Source of the DNA: CAVSWT01 sp963777515
GTDB lineage: Bacteria > Bacteroidota > Ignavibacteria > Ignavibacteriales > Ignavibacteriaceae
Assembly: GCA_963777515.1 (NCBI GenBank)
Contig: CAVZQU010000018.1
Span: forward strand, 133,231-197,230
Length of the DNA stretch: 64,000 nucleotides
Reading direction: 5' to 3'
The notes beneath the pieces were generated by a model. It saw only the letters and a list, made by a program, of their open reading frames with translations, did not search any database and was not told where the DNA came from. Positions 57,793 to 64,000 of this stretch are shown here, piece after piece (position 1 is the first letter of the stretch; each line of letters begins with the position of its first letter). A program made the position numbers and the translations under genes.

Positions 57793-58241
57793 ATGGAAAT
57801 TTCTCAACTTATCGAAGTAATCCCCGGAATTATTATTTTCAAAATTTCTGACCTGGAATTTTGCATCAATGTAAATGATGTCCATATAATTAAGAGAATT
57901 GAAGATTCAGACCTGATCATTATGAAAATAATTCAAATGATATTTCTTACGTAAAAATTTATAATATAAATATCCCTATAGCAGAAATTTCAAAATACTT
58001 CCAGCAAAACAATAATAATACAACTAAACGCAAATTAATGCTTATAATAAAGCATCATGGTGAAGAAGATAAGCTGGAAAAAACTTTTGGGATTTTAGTT
58101 GACGAAGTAGTAGAAATTATAAGTGCGGACAAATCTGAAAATAATTATTTACTTCAATTTACTCCTTCAAATGATAACTCCTTTTGTGAGTGGTGCTATA
58201 ATTTGGGGAGAAAGAAAAATACTTCTCCCCAATTATTCTAA
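57793..58241 (+). CDS. CheW-like protein (frameshifted)
   Basis: Short single-domain CheW-like protein. PGIIIFKISDLEFCINVNDV is the first strand block; after an indel near 57920 the frame continues DISYVKIYNINIPIAEISKY, MLIIKHHGEEDKLEKTFGIL and VDEVVEIISADKS, matching the later CheW core. Total ~145 residues. CheW domains bridge receptors and CheA; none of those genes is in the window. It lies between the sigma-54 activator and pilin genes and may feed a Chp/Pil-type signalling system. Confidence 0.65.
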
Positions 58242-58362
58242 AATAGCTTCTAGTATATTTTTAAAAGAGATAAAAGTACAGTAATCTTACTGAACCAGTT
58301 CAATAATTGAACTTTTGGGAAAAAGATTAGCAAAATCTAATAATATATACATATATTTTTAT

Positions 58363-58377
58363 TGGCATCTATGTTGT
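58363..58377 (+). promoter_or_regulatory. Possible sigma-54 promoter upstream of the first pilin-like gene
   Basis: TGGCATCTATGTTGT has -24 GG and -12 G with correct spacing; the final base is T rather than C. It is 49 bases before ATG 58426. Its TGGCAT half is identical to that of the 57750 site. Confidence 0.5.
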
Positions 58378-58425
58378 ATAAATCACAAATGCTATAGTAC
58401 GTAACTATTTTCTATTTAGGAGGGT

Positions 58426-58964
58426 ATGACTAATATACAAATGATATTGGCTCTTGGGGCAATGATTTTGCTTACCATTTTAATCACAAATGTTAACAAA
58501 AACTCATTGAACACCGAAGATGTAATGTATGATTCCAATTTTGGAATTACTGCTACTTCTATTGCTTCCTCTATTATCGAAGATGCCAGCAAAAAAAGAT
58601 TTGATGAAGTAAGTGACTTTTTATACGTACGAGTTGGAGATACAATTTATACTTATGTAACTAATCCAACTGATTTTACGACTGCCGCAAATCTAGGTAT
58701 TGAAACTGGAGAAGATATTAACTAATGCTAAAACATTTAATGATTTTGATGATTATGATGGTTATTACTGGGATTGATAGCACAATGCCTTCTGCAATAT
58801 TTAATTATCATGTGCAGGTTCATTACGTTAATGATGATGATCTTGATAATACTACTAATACCCAAACTTTCCATAAAAAAATTACTGTTAGAGTTTGGAG
58901 TAAATCAATGAAGGACACAATAGTGATGTCTTCAATTTATAGTTATTGGAATTTTTTACCTTAA
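58426..58964 (+). CDS. Pilin-like membrane protein, PilV/PilX type (frameshifted)
   Basis: N-terminal helix MILALGAMILLTILITNVNK is followed by a soluble domain ITATSIASSIIEDASKKRF ... LYVRVGDTIYTYV. The frame breaks near 58728 (AKTFNDFDDYDGYYWD in another frame) and near 58770, after which HVQVHYVNDDDLDNTT runs to 58964. The predicted protein is ~180 residues. The AGGAGG (58418-58423) lies only two bases before ATG 58426, unusually close. It has a hydrophobic start without the classic prepilin lysine-glycine leader. Confidence 0.6.
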
Positions 58965-58972
58965 GTGAAATT

Positions 58973-59650
58973 ATGGGTGCAGCAACTATTATTAGACATA
59001 TTGGTTCAACAATAGTCGGAGGTCTTTTACTATTTATTCTATTTAATATGAATAATAATGCTACACAAAATACTTATAATTTTAGCGGTGAATTAACATT
59101 GCAGGAAAATTTAGTTACTACCGTTGAAGTGCTTGAATATGATTTCAGAAAAATTGGCTATTGTGAAGACCCTTCTGCCCTACCTCATCCTGAAACAGAT
59201 GCGATACTGTATGCGGATACAAGTCAGTATTAAATTTTTAACGGATTTAATGGTTCCTCCTTATAATGATCCGCAAGGTGATGGAATTTTAGATACCATA
59301 TAGATATTACCTCGGCCCGCTTCGGAATTAACAGGAACTCCGAACCCTAATGATAGAATGTTATATAGAGCTGTTAATGGAGTTTCAAAAGGAGTAAATC
59401 TAGGAATAACTGGATTTAAAATAAGATATTATAAAGATTCATTAATTGCATCCGGCAGTACAACTCTAGCAGAAATTTTACCTCAGTAATTTACCAAAAA
59501 CATGGGTTGCTGGAACACCTACCGGGATTACTGCAATGCAGATTGATATTAAAGTTGAAAATACTGCTGCTTATGATGCTAGGTAATAATCCTTATAGAA
59601 ATGCATTTTGGAGACAAATAAGATTATCATCAAGAAATTTAAAACGTTAA
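58973..59650 (+). CDS. Pilin-like membrane protein, PilW type (several frameshifts)
   Basis: Starts MGAATIIRHIGSTIVGGLLL, a membrane helix, then ENLVTTVEVLEYDFRKIGYC as in minor pilins that link the pilus. Frame changes near 59230, 59300 and 59490 connect KFLTDLMVPPYNDPQGDG, GPASELTGTPNPNDRMLYRA, VNLGITGFKIRYYKDSLIAS and NPYRNAFWRQIRLSSRNLKR, ending at TAA 59648. Restored length ~225. It follows the first pilin-like gene by eight bases. Confidence 0.55.
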
Positions 59651-59664
59651 TCTAAGAGGCAATT

Positions 59665-61010
59665 ATGTCTGGAAAAGCTGTATTTAATTGTTGTTATAGG
59701 ATTTACAATGATATTCCTTGTAATGGGATATTTCTGGGGAGGTTTAGCTACAAGATCGGTGGATAATCATGTTTCTTATTATAAAACAACTATTGCTCAT
59801 AATATTGCTGTAAGCGGAGCTAATATCGGGTTACAAAAGGTAATCGCGGATTCTACAATAAGCGGAAATTTTATTGATGAAGATTTTGAAAACGGCAATA
59901 TGGATGTAGACATAACAGCTTTAGGCCCGACATTTAGGACAATTACTTCAACAGGAACCTACATGAGTGTAGAGCAAATTGTTAAAGTTAAGCTTATGCG
60001 AGATCAAACTTCTTTAGCAAAGTATGCCTGGTTTATCCCTTCAGTTTCAACTGGAAGCGTTACGCAATAGACCTTGGATAACCGGGGATACTGTTTTTGG
60101 GGCTTTCATTCCAATCAATTCTTGAAGTTGATGGAGATCCTGTTTTTTTCGGAAAAGTTACAACATTAAAAGGAATTAAAGATCAGTAGGGAGCGGATTC
60201 CAATCCGCAGTTTTTGGGTGGGTATGAGGATGGAATTAAGGTGGATTGGACCAGCAGCATGCATTATCCGGATTACGCATCGCTTGCTGGTGCTGGTGCC
60301 AATTTTAACAAAGATCTTTGGTTAACATTTAATTCGAATGGTACAGTTACTTATAGACTTGGGACTAAAAATAATGCTGGTCAGGATAGTACAAACTATG
60401 GAGCTCACCAACAACAGTGGCTATATCAACTTTTGCCCCTAATGGAGTTATTTATATTGATAAAGAAGATATTCATATATCGGGAACTTTGAACGGCAAG
60501 TAACCATAGTTGCCGAAGGAAGTTCTGGTGGAGGCTCCGGGAATGTTTATTTCGAAGGTGATATGGTATATAATATAGATCCAATGATTCCAAATGGAGA
60601 AGGTGGATTATATGATTAATCCGGCATCGGTTGATGCTAATGGAAAACCTATTGATTTATTAGGAGTAATAGCTACAAATAATGTTATTGTTTCTACAAG
60701 CGGGAATTTAGGTGGTTATGAAAATAATGTCGTCAATCATGATATCCATGTTGATGGTGGTATTTTTTGTAATTCAGGGGGATTTAGTGTACAGAATCTA
60801 GGTTCATCACCTGTTAATGTACCCTTAGGGAGTATTTATTTACAAGGCTCTATGACTGCCGGAAAAGAAGAAGTGGTTGCTCAATTTAGCGGCAATACTT
60901 TAACTGCGGGTTATAATAGAAACGTAATTTTTGATGAAAGGTTTGCAACCGGGCCGCCAACCTGGTTTCCATATCTAGATTATTATAGAGCTATATCCTG
61001 GTTAGAATAA
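59665..61010 (+). CDS. Large pilus-associated membrane protein, PilX-like (many frameshifts)
   Basis: Starts MSGKAVFN after AAGAGG, with a helix GFTMIFLVMGYFWGGL, then NHVSYYKTTIAHNIAVSGAN and SLAKYAWFIPSV. After several frame changes (60065, 60190, 60430, 60500, 60600) it continues GGYEDGIKVDWTSSMHYPDY, FAPNGVIYIDKEDIHISGTL, GLYDINPASVDANGK-like YMINPASVDANGKPIDLLGV, and ends YLDYYRAISWLE. Restored size ~440 residues, with glycine-rich beta-helix-like repeats in the second half. Likely a large minor pilin or tip protein; identification is tentative. Confidence 0.5.
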
Positions 61011-61181
61011 TAATAATAATTGAAATATAATTGCTACAAGCAAAATAGTTCTTTCAAATTATGTGTTGTTTAGATCATTCTGAGGGAGTGCATCAGACTG
61101 AAGAATCTCTATATGAAGCGATTCAACAATACTGTTCTTTCTAATAATGTTTGATAATTAAATTTATAAATGCATTATGTC

Positions 61182-61322
61182 ATCCCTACGGGATTTTGAT
61201 TCTGTTGTGTTTATGTTTTTGTTATAATACTGACACACCTTCGGTGTTTTGCATCTAAGCCCGAAGGGCTGAAATTATTATAATAAAAATTATTAATGAT
61301 ATTTACTTAACCCTGAAAGGGT
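61182..61322. repeat. Array of four short hairpins (5-base stem, 3-base loop)
   Basis: ATCCC-TAC-GGGAT (61182-61194), ACACC-TTC-GGTGT (61235-61247), AGCCC-GAA-GGGCT (61258-61270) and ACCCT-GAA-AGGGT (61310-61322). Starts are 53, 23 and 52 bases apart, so the array looks like two two-hairpin units. Non-coding, in the gap between the PilX-like gene and the next pilin gene. Confidence 0.65.
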
Positions 61323-61494
61323 GATATTATCACAAATGAAGAATCTCTTTATTAAAAAGTTTCAACACAAAAGTTCTTTCTCATTATGAGAGAAAAGAGA
61401 TTTAAAAACACTTAAATTCTTTAATAAAGTAACTTAAATAATGGTATGCTTTTGGGTATTAGAATAATGAGTGTCAAATTAATTAATCAGGCAA

Positions 61495-61517
61495 AACCCC
61501 GAACGAGTTTCGGGGTT
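61495..61517. terminator. Hairpin in the pilus intergenic region
   Basis: AACCCCGAA (61495-61503) pairs perfectly with TTCGGGGTT (61509-61517) around a five-base loop. It could end transcripts from either side, but the T run is weak. Confidence 0.4.
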
Positions 61518-61540
61518 ATAATTCAATTGACGTCACACCT

Positions 61541-61704
61541 GCCTGCCGGCAGGCAAGTTTCGACAGATTCAATGTGACAACGACAATGTCATGCTGAGCT
61601 TGTCGAAGCATGAGGCATTGTCGAAGACTGAAAGAAAAATTGAAAACATAACGTCACATTTCGACAGGCTCAATGTGACATAAAAAGTTTTATTCGGAGG
61701 GTTT
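61541..61704. repeat. 164-base direct repeat, copy A
   Basis: Almost identical to copy B 228 bases downstream (six substitutions by my alignment). It contains the inverted elements CTGCCGGCAGG and TCATGCTGAGCTTGTCGAAGCATGA, and ATGTGACA ends. These are the same words seen as REP-like elements elsewhere in the window. Confidence 0.8.
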
Positions 61705-61768
61705 TCGGTTGTCACCCCGAACTTGTTTCGGGGTCTCAATTCAAACATAAAGATGCTGAAATGAACTT

Positions 61769-61932
61769 GCCTACCGGCAGGCAAGTTTCGACAGATTCAA
61801 TATGACAACGACAATGTCATGCTGAGCTTGTCGAAGCATGAGACATCGTCGATAACTGAAAGAAAAATTGAAAACATAACGTCACATTTCGACAGGCTCA
61901 ATGTGACATAAAAAGTTTTATTCGGAGGGTTT
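61769..61932. repeat. 164-base direct repeat, copy B
   Basis: Second copy of the tandem unit (period 228 bases), separated from copy A by 64 bases that hold a GAACTTGTTTCGGGG hairpin. It ends about 70 bases before the ATG of the small pilin gene. Confidence 0.8.
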
Positions 61933-62001
61933 GAGGGCAAATTAAATCTCTCCAATAAATAACTAAATAAATAATATAATAACAAATTAAGGAGTTCTAA
62001 T

Positions 62002-62403
62002 ATGGGACAACAACAATTATTGCTAATTGTACTGGGTGTCATCCTTGTTGGTGTGGCAGTGGTGCTTGGTATCCAATATTTCTCTGTTGGTGCTGAGGAA
62101 GGTGCTAAAGATGAATTAGTAGCTCATACATTAACTATTGGCGCAAATGCCCAGCAATGGTTTAAAAAACCAGTAGCAATGGGTGGTGGCGGAGTTACAT
62201 TTGCAGGATTTGATACTGAGTTTACTGACAAATTTATACCAAATTAGGAACTTCAACTAATGGAACTTATAGCTACAAGTGGTGAAAGTGCTACTGCAAT
62301 TACAATAACAGGTTCACCTACATTAACAGATTATAATTGGATGTAGTTTGCAAGTGTAACACCTACAGGTATACAACAGATAGTATGTAACTACAATTAT
62401 TAA
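62002..62403 (+). CDS. Small pilin-like protein with minimal leader (frameshifted)
   Basis: Begins MGQQQLLLIVLGVILVGVAV, a hydrophobic N-terminus with only an M-G leader, then a soluble glycine-rich domain ANAQQWFKKPVAMGGG. The first frame ends at 62247; frame changes near 62235, 62270 and 62345 continue LGTSTNGTYSYKW-like text, ESATAITITGSPTLTDYN and FASVTPTGIQQIVCNYNY to 62403. Restored size ~130 residues. AAGGAG (61989-61994) lies seven bases upstream. It is immediately followed by pilC, suggesting the major pilin or a pseudopilin. It lacks the usual Glu5 of type IV pilins. Confidence 0.6.
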
Positions 62404-62427
62404 TATAATCATAATTAAATTATTATT

Positions 62428-63782
62428 ATGATTGAATTAAAATTCACAGCAGAAAAGTTAGATGGACAGGTAGTCGGCGGCGTTATCGCTGCCGACACTG
62501 TTTCCTCTGCAAAACAAAAAGCAAATTTAATTGCAGTGCAGAATAATTTCCGTATTAAAAGTATGGAAAAGAAAAGCACCTTTGTTTATAAAGTGCGCAG
62601 AGGAAATGAAAAGCCTGTAACTGGCGAACAAAAAGCTTTTAATAAAAAAGAAGTCCACGAAGCATTATCTCTTCTAGGATACCAGGTAGTAAGCGTTAAC
62701 AAAAAGCTTGTTGATATATCAAAAAAACCTTCAACAGGTGATATATTACTTTTTGTTAAAGTTTGTTCTGATATGCTGGATGAGAAAATGCCTTATGGTG
62801 AAATTCTTTCCTTTGTTATAAATGATACAAAAAATAAAATATTAAAAGAAACTCTAAAAGAAATCAGTAAAGATTTAAACAGGGTGTTGACAGTGAACAG
62901 GCATTCATGAAGCATAAAAATATTTTCGGATATTTTACTGCTTTTATGCTTGGGCTTGCTTCCAAAAGCGGCAACATGGCAGAAATTTATAGAGCCACTG
63001 CAAAATTTTTGGAAAGAAAACATGAATTTAAAAAGAGTTTACGAAGTGCTTTAATTACTCCTCTTGTTACCGTACTATTATTAAATGCGGCAGTTGTCTG
63101 GTATGTAGCATATATCTTCCCCGCAACCGCACAATTATTTTTAAGATTTAGTATAAAGCTGCCGCCAATGACGGCCTTTACATTGGACATGTCAAATTGG
63201 TTATCTGCAAATATTTGGTATTATAATTGCGGCTATAGTAATTCCAATTATAGCCGGTGTTATAACTTATAAACATCCACGCGGAAGAGTTTGGTTTGAT
63301 AAGCAATTAATAAGGCTCCCATTAATAGGAGAAATACTTCATAAAACTTATATAGAAATTTTCTGCAGAGTATTTTATACTCTTTACAGCGGTTCAGCAG
63401 TAAGCATCACTCCAATTAAAATCGGTGCCGAAGCACTTGGCAATAAATACATTGAAGAGCAAATTAAAAATATTGCCATTCCTATAATGACTCAAAAAGG
63501 TGTAGGTATATCAGATGCTTTATTGCTACCGGAGTTTTCCCGGATACTGCAATTTCAAAATTCAGGCAGGGTGAAGAAACCGGTAATATTAAAAAAGCGG
63601 CAATACAATTAGCAAATTATTATGAAAGTGATAGCGTTTATAGATTAAAGAACTTTATTGAATGGGTTCAAATAATAATAGCATTCTATATTTTAATTGT
63701 AATGATTTTATTAACAATGGTTTCTGCAGAAACATCTGTTGTTAGTCCTACAAGACCGGGAGTACATGATCATACTGAATAA
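62428..63782 (+). CDS. Type IV pilus/type II secretion inner-membrane protein PilC/GspF (frameshifted)
   Basis: An N-terminal soluble segment (MIELKFTAEKLDGQVVGGVI; repeated in VTGEQKAFNKKEVHEALSLL) precedes two T2SSF domains: SGNMAEIYRATAKFLERKHE, SLRSALITPLVTVLLLNAAV and the second with IRLPLIGEILHKTYIEIFCR, FYTLYSGSAVSITPIKIGAE. Frame breaks near 62890 (VDSEQAFMKHKN), 63215 (IIAAIVIPIIAGVITYKHPR) and 63530 (FPDTAISKFRQGEETGNIKK). Restored ~450 residues. It polymerises pilins together with the PilB ATPase encoded next. Confidence 0.82.
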
Positions 63783-63825
63783 ATAAGAAATAAATTTATG
63801 ATTTAAGTATTATTAAACTAAATGA

Positions 63826-64000
63826 ATGAAAAATAAAATAGACATATCACCTGACAAGAATTACGATATAGATACAAATGTATCCAATAAACTTGGCTAT
63901 GTGCTTCTTAAAAAAGGTATAATTGAATTAAATATACTTGTTAAAGCTGTATTAACAAAAAAAAATGAAGCTGCTACATCAAATGGTAACGGGAAGCCCC
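63826..64000 (+). CDS. Pilus assembly ATPase PilB/GspE, N-terminal start (cut by window edge)
   Basis: The first 58 residues, MKNKIDISPDKNYDIDTN then NKLGYVLLKKGIIELNILVK, resemble the N-terminal helical domain of GspE/PilB ATPases (LGxxLxxxGhIxxxxLxxAL). It starts 44 bases after the pilC stop. The ATPase core is beyond the window. Confidence 0.6.
   Translation, partial: MKNKIDISPDKNYDIDTNVSNKLGYVLLKKGIIELNILVKAVLTKKNEAATSNGNGKP

Noticed and set aside
61569..62042. Two minus-strand frames with VTLSLSKCDVMFSIFL
   Set aside because: They are translations of the 164-base direct repeats and have no ribosome site.
1..64000. CRISPR array, insertion sequence, prophage or rRNA operon
   Set aside because: No regularly spaced identical direct repeats of CRISPR type, no transposase-, integrase- or phage-like product, and no rRNA-like stretch were found.

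Overview
The window is a low-GC bacterial chromosome segment, most likely from the Ignavibacteria or a close relative in the Bacteroidota/Chlorobiota group. The support is a type IX secretion C-terminal signature (YPNPFNPSTIISF) on a DUF3160 protein, a GWxTD protein, a one-gene E1 alpha-beta dehydrogenase, large secreted proteins with carboxypeptidase-regulatory-like repeats, and consistently A/T-rich codon use. This placement is inferred from gene content, not from a database match.

Layout. 1-4.7 kb: arginine operon argB(partial)-argD-argR-argG-argH. 4.7-10.4 kb, minus strand: a small unknown protein, DUF190-crcB fluoride export, an aminotransferase, a 54-residue zinc-ribbon membrane protein and a secreted DUF3160 protein. 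10.9-14 kb: RRM protein, a 611-aa conserved unknown, and a minus-strand tRNA cluster (Pro, Arg-UCU, His, Glu). 14.2-17.4 kb: a Lol-type lipoprotein export set (two permeases plus ATPase). 17.6-20.1 kb: pepA and nrnA. 20.2-30 kb: a minus-strand surface cluster of one ~2,000-residue secreted protein, a fibronectin-type-III-like protein and an outer-membrane barrel. 30.4-32.4 kb: E1 alpha-beta dehydrogenase. 32.7-36.6 kb: a small exported protein, then copper genes (HMA-AraC regulator, CopZ, CopA). 36.6-45.9 kb: NAD-binding protein, rsgA, nagA, rpe, PASTA protein, POT transporter, NFACT protein, nagB. 46.3-50.2 kb: two near-identical tRNA-Arg genes flank a CsgG/FlgO-like barrel protein and a PEGA protein. 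50.4-55.8 kb: tadA, adk and a minus operon GWxTD-pdxA-methyltransferase-ftsE. 56.3-64 kb: an NtrC-type sigma-54 activator, a CheW-like protein, pilin-like genes, pilC and the start of pilB, with sigma-54-type promoters and repeats.

About twenty genes are interrupted by frameshifts while reading cleanly on both sides. At least two breaks (nagA, E1) are explained by one missing A in an A run. Housekeeping genes are hit alongside accessory ones, so uncorrected indels in the assembly are the likeliest cause. I describe such genes as one gene and give the fragments; no break should be read as biological inactivation without checking. No CRISPR array, insertion sequence, rRNA or prophage was seen.

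The most interesting parts are the sigma-54/CheW/pilus region (56-64 kb), the surface-protein cluster (20-30 kb), the tRNA-Arg-flanked CsgG/PEGA pair (46-50 kb), the HMA-AraC regulator (33.3 kb) and the unknown 611-residue protein (11.5 kb).
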